Shown: positions 35,607-48,495, numbered from the stretch's first letter. The stretch is DNA of 64,000 bases from Cyathus striatus (GCA_025738555.1 JAOVFP010000010.1:744001-808000), one strand, 5' to 3'. Made by a program: numbers and translations. The notes: a model not told the origin generated them from the letters alone.

Positions 35607-37012
35607 CCGTGCCATAGTTCAGTTGCCATAGTATAGGGGGCGCCGTAGTCTATGGTTTTTCTTCAATTCTCTGCATTCTCACCATACATTTTTGTTCTAC
35701 TGTATAAATATATGTCTCTAAATGATATAATAATGACAACATAGTCCTAAATCGACCTAGGAGCTATGTTTTTTCACAAAATGTTATGTTCAACGGTATT
35801 TCCCACGAGTTTCCCACGCTTTGCTGAAGTGCTTTACAACACCTTTAATCCACCTTTAGAATTTCTGCAGCCTTGCTATTTCGTGCTTGTCTTCATATAT
35901 ATAATATTGATACATATAGAATCTAGTTATGTCTAGACACCCAAATGTCATACTAGCTTCCACATGTACATTTAGTTGCTCTACCAAATATGTTATTTCA
36001 GCTTAAACAGCTATGAAGAGAAAAGTGAACGGTATTAATTAGTTTAAAATTTATATTCGACATCAAATTCAAGCCATACATTTGTAATAATTAGTTCATA
36101 TATGCAACATATGCATCATCATACATGTGTATAAGAGCTCAAAGAAATGATGGAAAGAAAGATAAAATTTAAAGACTAAACTAACTTAATTCATATAAGA
36201 GTTACACCAATTACCTGAGGTATTTTAAATACGTTGAAATTGAAGCTTAGGCAGCTGAACGATTGACAAGGTAACGATGTAAGGCATTTCAATTAATCGT
36301 GGGAAATACTGTTTAGCAAAACATTTCGTGAAATAACATAACTTTTGTGTCGATTTAAGACTGTTATTGTTGTGATAAAATACAGAGACATTTATAATGA
36401 TATTGCATATGCATAGCATAGCGGCATAATATGTATGTCTCTCAACTTCTCCATATGTAATAATGTAACTCACCTCAATGCTCATTTGTGAGATATTTAG
36501 AACAACAATTAAGGTAATCAGATATGCATTTGTGAAACATATGTATACAGCATACCTCCACTACTCAGATTATCCTCTTCATTCGTTATTCAATTTTAAT
36601 TTCATAGTTCTTCGAGCCGAAACAACACACCTAATAAAACAACTTAATGTACATATAAATGCTAGTAAGACATTTGGGTGTTTGGACATAACTAAATTCT
36701 ATATTTATCAATATTATATATATGAAGAAGAGCACGAGAGAGCAAGGCTGACGAAATTCTAAAGGTGGATTAAAGGCATTGTAAAGCACCCCAGCAAAGT
36801 GTGGGAAACTCGTGGGAAATACCATTGAACATAACATTTCGTGAAAAAACATAGCTCCTAGGTTGATTTAGGACTATGTTGTCATTATTATATCATTTAG
36901 AGACATATATTTATACAGTAGAACAAAAATGTATGGTGAGAATGCAGAGAATTGAAGAAAAACAGTAGACTACGGCGCCCCCTATGCTACGGCAACCAAA
37001 CTATGGCACGGC
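35607..37012. mobile_element. Foldback element FB1 (about 360-bp arms)
   Basis: 35607-35965 is repeated in reverse complement at 36655-37012. The outer ends are CCGTGCCATAGTTCAGTTGCC-like and followed by GGCGCCGTAGTCTATGG. The 690-bp centre is non-palindromic and is related to 39840-40080 and 43820-44030. No coding sequence is convincing. Confidence 0.85.
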
Positions 37013-37024
37013 AAATACTTTCTA

Positions 37025-38107
37025 TATGACACTCCAACTATAAATAAATTCACCATACTAAAAACCTGTGCCATACTTCGGTTGCCATAAATAAGTGTCG
37101 CCATAATCGCAGAATTGGCTTATTTCTCACTATTTTTAAGGTAAAACTATTCTACTTTTTATGCTATATACTCACATATTATAAATCTGCACATATGTTA
37201 GAGAAAAGGATGTATTCAATGACTTTTTGCAGCTTCGGAAATCTCCGACTTAATTCTCACGCTCTCCAGACCGTACAGCATTGCATACATTTAACCTCAT
37301 TCAGCCGCACTTACTTTAAGCATTACAATTTAGAGTCTCGATTCGTAGTTTTACATTATATTAGTAAATAATTGACACTACGTAAGGGCTTTTAAATGGT
37401 AGTTAAATGTTATAGCTTATCTTTGGTATAATAACATACTGTAGTATACTCACTCGAGTGTGTCCATGTGCAGAGTGACAGTGCACCGCTGATGGCAAAA
37501 AAAAAACATAATTTGATCTGATTATCCTGAGGTACCGATTGCCTTGTCATATTTGTATCATATATTTTTACTTGCTATGCACATAGCTCTTGTTTTATTC
37601 GGCATGACAACATCATTTTTATATAGATAATCAGATCAAATTATGTTTTTTTATGTCATTAGCGGTGCACTGTCTCCCCGAACATGGACACACTTGAATG
37701 AGTGTACCGAAAATAAATTATAACATTTTAACAATCATTTAAAAGCCCTTATGTAGTGTATTATCTACTAATATAATGTAAAACTACGAATCGAGACTCT
37801 AAATTGTAATGCTTAAAGTAAGTGTGGCTTAATGAGATTAAATGTACGCGACGCTGTATGGTCTGGAGAGCATGAGAATTAAGTCGGAGATTTCCGAGGC
37901 TGCAAAAAGTCATTGAATACATCCTTTTCTCTAACATATGTGCAGATTTATAATATGTGAGTATATAGCATAAAAAGTAGAATAGTTTTATCTTAAAAAT
38001 AGTGAGAAATAAGCCAATTCTGCAATTACGGCGACACTTATTTATGGCAACCGAAGTATGGCACAGGTTTTTAGTACGGTGAATTTATTTATAGTTGGAG
38101 CATCATA
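37025..38107. mobile_element. Foldback element FB2 (about 500-bp arms)
   Basis: An almost complete palindrome centred near 37566, with arms 37025-37533 and 37626-38107 at high identity. It starts TATGACACTCC and ends GGAGCATCATA. TTTCTA on both flanks may be a 6-bp target duplication. No open frame is convincing. Confidence 0.85.
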
Positions 38108-38128
38108 TTTCTATGTATACTTATGTAT

Positions 38129-39053
38129 GAAGTTCCAAGTGTTGAAAAAGTCGCCGCCGCCGCAATTCAGTTGTGCTGTGGCTGTATCCACACTGCATAG
38201 TTAGAATTGCGGTTTTTTCTTGCTTATGTTGTATATAGATGAATAAAATGTGTACTATATTATATTCTATACATTTTGGTGCCTTTATGCGAGATGTATT
38301 CTGTGTTTTTGCTATGTTTTATCATTTGAAGAATTTTTCCCACGCTTCCCCACGCACTATTCAGCTTTCCGAAAACATACCAAATCTACCGAATAAATGT
38401 TGATTCAAATATATTGCATCTCTTCGTTATAAGATGCACTCTATCTTGAAATACATAATAATACAAAGTACACTGGGCACGTAAGAGATCATATTTACTA
38501 TGTCGAAAATTAAATAAGCTCATATACCATTCAACTCGTTACGTTGAATTGTGATATAACTTTATCTCTCACTTAATTGCAGCTTTACTTGTACACTATT
38601 AATTCTGTCTTATAACCCAAAATCTTCATGAGAATACGTAGCATGCAAGATTATCTAGATAATGCATAATGAAGAAATTGTGTTGAGCTCGATGGTGAGT
38701 AGCGATGAGTGGAGGAGCTGGACATTACAAAGGAGACCTAACATAAACTACTCTAACTATAGCTCAAAAACATTTGAATCAACATTTATTCGGTAGATTT
38801 GGTATGTTTTCGGAAAGCTGAATAGTGCGTGGGGAAGCGTGGGAAAAATTCTTCAAATGATAAAACATAGCAAAAACACAGAATACATCTCGCATAAAGG
38901 CACCAAAATGTATAGAATATAATATAATACACATTTTATTCATCTATATACAACATAAGCAAGAAAAAACAGCAATTCTAACTATGCAGTGTGGATACGG
39001 CCACGGCACAACTGAATTACGGCGGTGGCGACTTTTTCAACACTTGGAACTTC
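38129..39053. mobile_element. Foldback element FB3 (about 290-bp arms)
   Basis: Inverted arms run from GAAGTTCCAAGTGTTGAAAA at 38129 to the complement ending at 39053. The inner arm ends near 38420 and 38765. The centre is non-palindromic and non-coding. Confidence 0.85.
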
Positions 39054-39057
39054 AGGG

Positions 39058-40723
39058 GGTGCCGTAGCATTGGACATTTCGTGTTTTTTCTATCCAATTC
39101 TTATGTTTTCAGTATTAATATACGTTCTATGATATACTTCCACTATTATGACGAAAATATACGCCTGAAAAGTCTTTTTTTAAGGTTGTTTCATGTGTGA
39201 AGGTTTTTTTCCCATGCTTATTGACTGTGCGGAGACTCTTCAGTAAGACCCACAGAAGTGATAGAAATGCAAGCTGATTGTATATTGCATTAGGAGTATA
39301 AAAAATCTCACATTATAGTTACTAAATAATAGTACTTAACTCGTTTTTTATAACATGTTCGGTTGCCGTAGCATTGATCTTTTCTTTTCTTTTTCAACTA
39401 TTTCCTGTATTTTCAACATTGTTACATAGTGTATGTTATAGATACTATATTATATTGAAACTTGACACCTTAAATTGTCCTGAAAGTGTCGTTTTCTCAT
39501 GTTATGTCTCATACGAAGGCTGGTTTCCCACGCTTGTTCAATGCACAGAAACATCAACAATATTTACCAGACCCCAAATACAAGTAATTTGTACATCATG
39601 AACGTTATAAAAAACGAGTTAAGTACTATTATTTAGTAGCTATGGTGTGGGATTTTTTGTGCTCCTGGGGCAATGTGCGGTCGCTTGGCATTCTGGTTGC
39701 TTCTGTGGGTCAGTAGACTTGATGAATGTGCCAGGGTGTGTTGGTGGGCTGACTTGTGTGGGTCTTTATCTGTATAGTGTCGATTCTTCGACTCGGGGAG
39801 CTATGGGGAGAGAATTGAATTGCGCAAATTAAGTTAAAACATATATTTCAGATCGATTTCAGGCCATATAGTTGCAATAATTAGTTCCTATACACAACAT
39901 AGATGGTACGTCGTTACACATATGAATAAGAGTTTAAAAAATTGGAGAGAAAGATAAAGTTTAGAGACTAAACTAACTCATCCCACATGAGAGTTACACC
40001 AAGTGCTTGGGGTATTGTAAATTCATTGAACTTAAAGCTTGGGCGGCTAGCCGCTGGATGATTGATAAGGTAGTGTGGGAAATATTGTTGAACAAAATAT
40101 TTTGTAAAATAACATAGCTTCTGGGTCTATGTAAGATTACCTCATTGTTATTATAAAATTCAGAGATGTTTATATTGATATTTACCCCTCAAATACCCCT
40201 CAAAGTCTCCGAGTTTCATGTTGTTTCGCATACGAAGGTTATTTTCCCACACTTGCTTAATGTGCCAGGACTTCAATATTGGTTAAGCCGGTATATAAGT
40301 AAAATATACCTCATGGATATTATAAAAAGCGAATTATGACCTATGTTGTAACGATTATAAAATCGGATATCTTATACTAGTAATGCTAATGATGAGCCAA
40401 ACAATATACTGTCGTTTTAGCCACATCTCTGGGTCGATTGCTTAATGAAGGCGGAATATGTTGAAAATTCGACTTTTGTAAGTCTTTATGTACGACATAG
40501 AAGTAGATTAATTCAATTTTATAACATCCTTGCATTTATAATATTGGTCAATAAGCGTGGGAAAAAAACCTTCACACATGAAACAACCTTAAAAAAAGAC
40601 TTTTCAGGCGTATATTTTCATCATAATAGTGGAAGTATATCATAGAACATATATTAATACTGAAAACATAAGAATTGGATAGAAAAAACACGAAATGTCC
40701 AATGCTATGGCAGCTGAACTACG
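39058..40723. mobile_element. Foldback element FB4 containing nested FB5
   Basis: Arms 39058-39228 and 40548-40723 (GTGCCGTAGCATTGGACATT and its complement) flank a smaller inverted repeat at 39312-39360 / 39600-39648. The intervening 39840-40080 matches the FB1 and FB6 interiors. No genes are seen. Confidence 0.75.
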
Positions 40724-40761
40724 GCACGGTTATTTTTTGATCAAACGGAGCGTCATACTAT

Positions 40762-42469
40762 AGGACCCCGGATTATTACGGTAAAGGTCGTTCCGAAAAA
40801 TACCCCATTTTTCGAATTTCTGTCCGTCCAAGTTTTGCGAAATTTTGTCCGTTTTCGGAACGACATAGCAATTTTTCTTCGAAGTTTGTCTGGAAAATGC
40901 GGAACGACCTTCCAGAGGTCAATTTTTGTCCGAAATTTCGGAACAACCTCTAGAAGTGGTATTTTTTTCCAGACAGTCCAGTTTTCGATGGTTTTGAGCT
41001 TTCTGGGCTTTGAGGAGCTTTTAAAATTAAATTATGGCGCTCTCAAGTGCTTTAAATACTAATTGCTTATCCCACAACTCAAACAATTTTCAACTTGTAA
41101 ACACTTCATTTCCAATTTTAATTACATTAAACCTGAAGTCCAGCTGTTCATAAAGCTCAGAACTTGACATTGAGTCCTTGTTGCCTTGCAGTACTCTAAA
41201 ACCAATTTTTGAAATAGATTTGGGAAGCTGTAATAGCACAAAGTTATCACTTCGTGTAAACTGAAGAATAATGAGACATGGGCTAGCAGCAGTTTAGTAG
41301 GCATTGATGTGAATTGTAAATTGTCATTCATGATGTTACTTGTAATTATTGCTAGTTACTACATAATACAGGTGGCTTCATCCTTGGACCATGTGCGTTC
41401 TAGTGACATCTTTGAATGCTGTAAGTAACGACTCCTTGTGGGTGGATAAGTATGCTCTACCAATCTGAATCTTATCGTATGGCATTAACAAATAATTAAT
41501 CTCCTATGACGGCTCAACTTCAATCTATAAGTAAATATAAGTAACCACGCACATGCATCCAGTTGAACCAACAAAACTTTGAATGGTGGTCTAAAGGGTT
41601 TTTAAATTTGGCAGTGCCCACTAAAAAAATAGTCAGAGAAGAAATATGGTAGATGGGTCTGAGATTCTGTACTGTCCGATTGTCAGGGTTGAGTTTTCCT
41701 CGATGCAGTCTGTACTCTGAAAGAAATATACAATATAGTCCTCAACCAATGTTGGTTTCATGGTCATGCTAGGTATCATATAGTCATCCTCTCTAGCCAT
41801 CAGAGCGGGAACAGCAGGTACTTAGCAGTACACTTTGAAGGCTTCAATCTAGCACTGGCAGGCATAAGGCCAACATAAAATATCCATACCTTGGCTAGTG
41901 GTCCTTTTCCAATGTATAAGTAATAATACTATTAGATTTCTTTCTATCCGTAATATTTACCAGCAAGGAGTGCATCTCAACAGCCTGAGTGATAAGTTGT
42001 TCAACTGCAAAGTGAGTCTGCCTGCCCCTATCCGTTTGCTCCCAGTATATTTTCCTTGTTGGTCCTGTCCCAATAGCTATATCGTGTAGGATTTTGCTCA
42101 ATACAGTGCGACATTCTTGTATGAGCTTTTCCCGGCAAAAATCAGTCGTGTGGGTAACCGAAATTACAGTATGTTCATCACTACATTTTCCACTTAGCCA
42201 CTAGCCACTAGCCTTACTTATAAGTTACACATAGACTTGGGTCATAATTGTTTAAACTCTAACTCCCACATAAGACCCTTGGTGCTCATCGGTGTCCATC
42301 TGGCTGGAACGACCTGCACAGCATAGGGTGATCGCTGTCCGTACTTTTGGAACGTCCTTTTCGTCCCAAGGCCTCAAATTTGTCCGGTTTTGGAACGACA
42401 TAAGGGCCAAAATTCTCAAAATTTTGTCCGCTCTGCGGAACAACCTTTACCGTAATAATCCGGGGTCCT
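40762..42469. mobile_element. 1.7-kb TIR element with 8-bp duplication, inserted in FB DNA
   Basis: TIRs begin AGGACCCCGGATTATTACGG and are flanked by CATACTAT (40754-40761 and 42470-42477). Subterminal copies of TTCGGAACGACC-like blocks repeat near both ends. The 8-bp duplication suggests hAT, although the termini are not the usual CAGGG. It lies between foldback elements and is younger than they are. No transposase is recognised. Confidence 0.85.
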
Positions 42470-42478
42470 CATACTATG

Positions 42479-44280
42479 TATGCCGCTCCGAATGGGAAAT
42501 TAATCGCCGTACTCTAGTTCGGCTGCCGTAGGAAAGGGTGTACCGTAGTCTATGGTTTTTCTTCAAATTTCCACATTTTCACCGTACGCTTTTGTTTTTA
42601 TGTATAGATTAATGTCATTACATGTTATAATAGCCATAAAATAGTCGTAAGTCGACCAAGAAGCTATGTTTATTCACAAAATGTTTTGTTCAACGGTATT
42701 TCCCACGCTTAAATGAAATGCCTTACATCGCTACTTATCGATTGTTCAGGTGTCCAAGCCTCAAGCTCAACATATCTATGATATCTCGAACACTGGTTGT
42801 AACTCTTATATAAATTTATTTAATTTATTCTCTAACTGTTATCTTTTCTTGATTCTTTCTTTGAATCCGGAACATGTGTTTTAACCCCCTAGTTTGTATT
42901 GTTGTGTTGTGTTCAGAAGCTAGTTGAGATTCCTTCTGTCAGAATTGACGATATGGATGTATACCATTGCATGACGAGCCTATATATTTGAATGCATACG
43001 CGTAATGCATTTCTCTCACCTCCATGTGTAATACTGTAACACACCTCAACGCTTTCACCCTTGGACCAGATATGCATTTGTGGAGAATATATATACAGCA
43101 TGCCTCCACTACTCAGAATATCTTCTCTATTCGGTATTCAATTTTCTCTTCATAGCTCTTCGACCTGAAACAGCATATTTAATAAAACAACTTATGCTGG
43201 CTTGTCATTTAAGTTTCCAGAAAAAATTAATTTGATATGTATTGGCATTATATTTATAATGAGGATTACAAGAGCGCAAGGCTGAATAAAGTCAAAAGGT
43301 GGACTGAAGTGCTGTAAGATTGCATACTTAAAGCACGTCAATCGAGTGTGGGCAATGCATGGGAAATACCATTGAATAAAACATTTTATGAAAAAACATA
43401 GCTTCTAGGTCGATTTAAGACTATGTTACACATTAATTTTTTTCAGAGACTTAAATAACAAGCCAGCATAAGTTGTTTCATTAAATATGCTGTTTTAGCT
43501 CGGGCACTTATGAAGAGAAAATTGAATAATGAATGGAGAAGATATTCTGAGTAGCGGAGGCATGCTGTATAAATATTCTCCACAAATGCATATCTGACAG
43601 GCAAGCATTGAGTATATCTGGTCCGAGGGTGAAAACGTTGAAGTATGTTACATTATTACACCCGGAGGTGAGAGACATGCATTACGCATATGCATTCAAA
43701 TATATAAGCTCGTCATGCAACAGTATGCATCCATATCGTCGATTCTGACAGAAGGAATTTCAACTAGCTTCTGAACACAACATAGCAACACAAACTAGGG
43801 GGTAGAAACATATGATCCGGATTGATTTCGGGCTATATGGTATAATAATTCGTTCATATACAACATATACATTTCTACATATAAGAGTGAGAGCTTACAA
43901 AGAAAGAATCAAGAAAAAGATAAAGGTTAGTGAATAAATTTAATAAATTTAAATGAGAGTTATAACCAGTGCTTGAAGTATCATAGATATGTTGAACTTG
44001 AAGCTTGGACACCTGAACAATCGATAAGTAGCGATGTAAGGCATTTCATTTAAGCGTGGGAAATACCGTTGAACAAAACATTTTGTGAATAAACATAGCT
44101 TGGTCGATTTACGACTATTTTATGGCTATTATAACATGTAATGACATTAATCTATACATAAAAACAAAAGTGTACGGTGAAAATGCGGAAATTTGAAGAA
44201 AAACCATAGACTACGGCACACCCTTTCCTACGGCAGCCGAACTAGAGTACGGCAATTAATTTCCCATTCGGAGCGGCATA
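42479..44280. mobile_element. Foldback element FB6 (about 750-830-bp arms)
   Basis: The largest palindrome: arms 42479-43215 and 43448-44280 around a 230-bp centre. It begins TATGCCGCTCCGAATGGG and ends with the complement. (A/T)CTATG on both flanks may be a 6-bp target duplication. The arms are diverged by a few percent, so it is an old element, not an assembly hairpin. Confidence 0.85.
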
Positions 44281-44325
44281 TCTATGAAGTTCCGTATGAA
44301 GTTCCGAGTGTGGAATAATTCACCA

Positions 44326-44570
44326 TGTAGAGCAGGCATTCTGCCTGCATGGTAAAAATGCATTTTTCATTTCCGTTACCTCACTCCTTACATACTCCTG
44401 TTTACCTCGTGTTGCATACCTACATAACTGTCATATGTACGCCTTGAGATATCCAGTTTCGCATTTCCCCCCTTTCTCTCTCTCAATGGCAAGATTAAAT
44501 ATTCTTCATCATTAAAGCTCCACATTTAACCTTTCTTCAAAGTTCGATGTATCTTCATATTCTTTGTAGT
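44326..44570 (+). mobile_element. LTR family L1, right end undefined
   Basis: Starts TGTAGAGCAGGCATTCTGCC and follows the copy at 47670 closely for about 160 bp. No matching right end or target duplication is found before the minisatellite at 44806, so it is probably truncated. Confidence 0.6.
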
Positions 44571-44805
44571 TAAACGATTATAATCTGTCATCAGCACACA
44601 TATATTAGTTTCTTGTGGGCACGTATATTAAAAAGTGACACTGTATGCCATGTACGACAAAACCTCATTCCGAGAAAGTTCTCATGCTTACCAAGGCGAT
44701 GGAATTTCCATAGGGACTCCGATTTTTCCATCTGTATTTCAGTAATTTTTCCATATACACACGTAGGAACTTTGTAACTGTGAACAAATGGGCTGCATAC
44801 TTTTC

Positions 44806-45236
44806 GAGTTTTTGTCGAGTTTTTCGAGTTTTTGTCGAGTCTCACTTAAGTTATAGTCGAGTTCCACTATTGAGCTCACTTAAATTTTTCGAGTCAAAGT
44901 TAAGTTACCTCAAGTGGCCATTTTCTTATTTCGAGTGGACTCGAGTTCCCCAATTTTTTTTTTTGGTGAAAGTCGAGTTCCCTCGAGTGGACTTAAGTTC
45001 CTTTATTTCGAGTGGACTCGAGTTCCCTATTTATTTATTTTAGTGAAAGTCGAGTTCCCTCGAGTGGACTTAAGTTCCTTCTTTTTTTTTTTTTGGTGAA
45101 AGTCGAGTTCCCTCAAGTAAACTTAAGTTCCTCGCTTATTTTTTTTTGACTGAAAGTTGAGTTCCCTCAGATCAAGTTAAGTTAGTACCTTATGTTTTTC
45201 CAGTGAAAGTTGAGTTCTTAAGTTCCATTCGAGTTA
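44806..45236 (+). repeat. Left minisatellite array (AAGTTCC / CGAGTTCC motif)
   Basis: More than a dozen irregular repeats of GT(C/T)GAGTTCCCTCGAGTGG and ACTTAAGTTCC units, interspersed with T-runs. The same motif in the same orientation forms the array at 56215-56582. Short open frames here are translations of the repeat. Confidence 0.85.
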
Positions 45237-45473
45237 TCGGTAACTAGAAAAGTTGACGGCCCCTTTAGCTGCTGTGATACGCCGGTTAACGACTATCAGA
45301 AGATCCGAGTAGTCCCAATATGAAGGCGTTGGGTTGGCATACAGATTGTATCTAAGAGGCTATATATACTTTCCATAGACTTATGAGCACTATGGTGAAC
45401 GCCTTTTCTCACTTAGCTCAACACTCCTACTCACTGTAGTACACGCCTCCTCGCATGGAGTCGTGTAGCCAGA

Positions 45474-45764
45474 CTAACTTGAAGGATGACTGAGGCCAAG
45501 GAAACTGCGAAGCCGGCGGGTGTCGAGGCAGTTTGCCCAATCTGAGTCCGTGAATCCGATAGGAGTAATAGTGTTGTCGCTGTCTAGCGTAAGTTGTATA
45601 TTTTGCGTTCCCTTGAAGTATTGAACAACACGTATAGCTGCCCCTATACCGACGATGTGCTTAACGCCGCCAAGATCAGAGATAAGCCACTGCGTATCAT
45701 TCCCACGCACCCGCTCCACTGATCGTGGTATCCCACCCCCGCGCCCATTTTTTCTTACACACAT
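45474..45764 (-). pseudogene. Ty1/copia RNase H fragment
   Basis: The minus strand encodes a piece of the copia RT/RNase H region: AAIRVVQYFKGTQNIQL followed by PIGFTDSDWANCLDTRR. This fits the family consensus of a (V/L)RYLKGT block and a DADWAGxxDTRRSTSG block. No integrase or RT core remains upstream on this strand. The N-terminal part of this frame is unrelated. 45240-45470 and 45765-46020 have no other recognised content. Confidence 0.85.
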
Positions 45765-46020
45765 CCTACCGCAGCGTTTAACGCCCTACTATCCATCCCG
45801 TAGAGTAGTCAATCTGCTCTATCCAATTATTATCGTTATTCATTTGTTTGGAATAAAATGCATTGGTAAACAACTTCGTCGGTGCCAAAATCACGTCGGT
45901 GCACAAAGTATGCTCCAGTTCTTAACATTTATTTCCCTGCCACCATTTCTACCATTGGCGCGGTATTTTTTATTTGACCATCTTCGTTATATGCTAACTA
46001 ATATCATCTATTCTTGTAGA

Positions 46021-46380
46021 TGCCCAAGAGGATCCCACCTATTCAACATCCCAAGTACGAAGAAAAGTTAGCAACCTACCAAGTAGGTATTTAATTTTGC
46101 TCCCTTTTTTAAGCTAACGTGTACGTAGTGTGGAAACCGTGTCATGATACTAATTGATCAAAGATACCACAGAGGTCGTAGACTTGGACCAATATGGAGG
46201 TCAGGAATGGTGGACCAAATTATTGAACATAAAAAGAAAAAATGTAAAGTAAGTGATTCATTTCTATTACTAGTACTCAATACTTACACATCGAATCCTA
46301 TTAGTACCTTGAGTTTGTCGTCCAGACTGGAAAGCGTACATATCACTCAGTTGGCTGGGATCATATTCGTTACCCTGTGT
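46021..46380 (+). CDS. 5' exons of a gene with basic and aromatic residues (incomplete)
   Basis: Three exons with good borders. ATG 46021 gives MPKRIPPIQHPKYEEKLATY before GTAGGT. The next opens CGNRVMILIDQRYHRGRRLG and reaches EHKKKKCK before GTAAGTG. The third gives TGKRTYHSVGWDHIRYPVY before GTAAGT. The joined frame is open. Downstream, foldback and LTR sequences (46740-47928) interrupt it. The same short flank (CTGTATCATTAGTACT..TCTTGTACACAT) occurs at 46510 and 48020, on each side of that insert. It may be the N-terminus of the transposase gene that resumes at about 48066, but this is inference. I recognise no named domain. Confidence 0.5.
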
Positions 46381-46739
46381 AGTAAGTATTTTTGTTTTAT
46401 ATTCTTCAAGTCCTCAACTTTCTATAGGACATGAAATCATTTTCTTTTGACTTTATATGTATTTTTGTTGCATGTACTATTATTGTATTATACATTTTCG
46501 GCACTTCTTGACTGTATCATTAGTACTGTATTTAGTTCTTGTACACATTGGAAAGATTCCTTATCATACCCTCGCCTTTTATTGCCTGTAGGTAGCTATC
46601 AAATGTCTCAGATTATCTTATGTAGTTCATGACTTGCCAAGTTAAACATGCAGGTGTACATGGCCTTACTTTGATGAGCAGTGTACAGGTAATTTTATGT
46701 AGGAGATAACATCGAAATCTACCATATAATAAACATATG

Positions 46740-47560
46740 GTGTCAGTTATATATTAATAAAATGTACAACAACGATAGAAGAGCTTAAACAAAGTTCTGT
46801 AATGCCTAATGGTACAGTTGGAAATACGGCACAATGCTCAGAAGTGCGTGGGAATTATTTTCATCATAAATGCATTCTGCTATATTATAATATATGTTGC
46901 TATGTAAATCTACTGTCAATATGTCTGTAAAATTGACCATTTTGACAACTTTCTAAGGCTTCGGAAATTACCGTTTAAATTCACACGCTCTTCCAAGTGT
47001 CGCGCCGTACATCTAACTTCATTCAACTTCACCGTTAGGCATTACAGAACATCACTTAAGCTCTTCTTTCATGTTTAACATTGTATATTACATGTTAAGA
47101 TATCCAATACACTGCTTTATTGCTATCAATACATTAAGCAAGATGTATAATAAACATTTTTAGGGTCAATTATCTATTAATAAAATGTACAACAATGATA
47201 TAAGAGCTTAAACGACATCCTGTAATGCTTAATGGTACAGTTGAGTGAACTTGGAATGAATGGCACAACGCTCAGACGAGCGTGGGAATAAGGACGGAAA
47301 TTTCCGAATCTTTAGAAAGTAGTTGAAACGGTCAATTTCACAGACATTTTGCAGTGTTACAATATATGAATGCATAGTATAAAAACAGGAGAATACATTT
47401 CTGTATAAAATATTGAGAAATGAGCCAAATCTGAGCTTATGGCAACACTTATTTATGGCAACCGAAATACGGCGCAGGTTTTTAGTACGGTGAATTTATT
47501 AATAGCTGGAGCATCATACATTGGAGTGTCATAGTACTGTAGTTCGGTTGCCGTAGCATT
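46740..47560. repeat. Mosaic of foldback-family pieces
   Basis: A block around AATAAAATGTACAACAACGAT occurs at 46752 and 47172 in direct orientation, and its neighbour in reverse at 47030-47095, giving a small palindrome. The right end (47440-47517) matches the terminus of FB2, and 47540-47660 matches the left end of FB1. No gene is seen. Confidence 0.65.
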
Positions 47561-47669
47561 GGAGGCGTCGTAGTCTATGATTTGTCCTCTATTTTCCACA
47601 TTTTCATTGTACATTTTTGTTCTCAGGTATAGATAGAAGTCTCTAAATAATATATTAACACTAAGATAG

Positions 47670-47928
47670 TGTAGAGCAGGCATTCTGCCTGCATGGTAAA
47701 AATGCATTTTTCATTACCATTACCTCACTCCTTACATACTGCTGTTTACCTCGTGTCGCCTACCTACATAAATGTCATACATATGCTTCGAGAAATTCAG
47801 CTTTGCATTTCCCCCCTTTTCTCTCTCTCAATGCGAGCTCACTGGATCTGAAGGTTGGACAGATGTGCCAACCACTCGCATCATTTCTTTGTCGAGAGGA
47901 TACCGCCAAGCAAATATCCTCCTCCACA
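47670..47928 (+). mobile_element. Solo LTR, family L1 (internally deleted)
   Basis: TGTAGAGCAGGC start and CCTCCACA end, with ATAG duplicated at 47666-47669 and 47929-47932. It is shorter than the other members because sequence after CTCTCTCAATG is missing. Confidence 0.78.
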
Positions 47929-48065
47929 ATAGCCTTAAATCAATCACACATGTTGTCGTGTGACAATCTCTTCCACGCCCTATACTATATCTTGATCATG
48001 TACTGTTTCATTAAATTCCTGGCTGTATCATTAGTACTCGCTGTTTCTAATTCTTGTACACATAT

Positions 48066-48495
48066 GAAAAAGATTGCAGTGGTAGACTTATCTGTTGACA
48101 ACATCAACCCTGCCGATCCTGTACCTGATATCCAGACTTGCCACTCATGATCTCACTTAGATGCCAAATGTGATGCACCTCCCAAACCTTCACATCTTGA
48201 ACAAGCAGCCGAAGATTCCAAGCGCAGTAGTGAATGACTCCAACAGGCATGTGAAACATGTAAGTCTCTTAACGAGTTATGACAGACAGGATGAAGTAGG
48301 GAATAATCTCCCACTGATTCCTTAACTGAAAAACTAGGTGTTGCATTGGCTGACATATCTGAGTCTCTTGGCATTGAGCCATGATATTTCCAGGCAATAG
48401 TACCAGTAGAGTAGTTGAACTTGATTAACATCTATGTGATTATGCGCATTGCTACTGGATGGCCGGAGCGAGTAGTAATATGTCATTGATATGTC
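48066..48495 (+). pseudogene. Decayed coding frame upstream of the transposase
   Basis: One reading frame from ATG 48066 (MKKIAVVDLSVDNINPADPV) continues as plausible protein, for example DAKCDAPPKPSHLEQAAEDS and SLTEKLGVALADISESLGIE, through nine stop codons. Seven of these are TGA, as expected if CGA codons had mutated. It leads into the donor GTGAGT at about 48510 and from there into the transposase exons. No family is recognised; the charged helical composition would suit a linker or coiled-coil region of the same protein. Confidence 0.5.

Noticed and set aside
44806..45236. CRISPR-like array
   Set aside because: Units are irregular, overlapping and lack unique spacers; a fungal minisatellite explains it. 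The same applies to 56215-56582.
44326..47928. A full LTR retrotransposon with LTRs at 44326 and 47670 and copia RNase H between
   Set aside because: The RNase H fragment is on the opposite strand, the 47670 LTR has its own ATAG duplication, and the interior is a mosaic of arrays and foldbacks.
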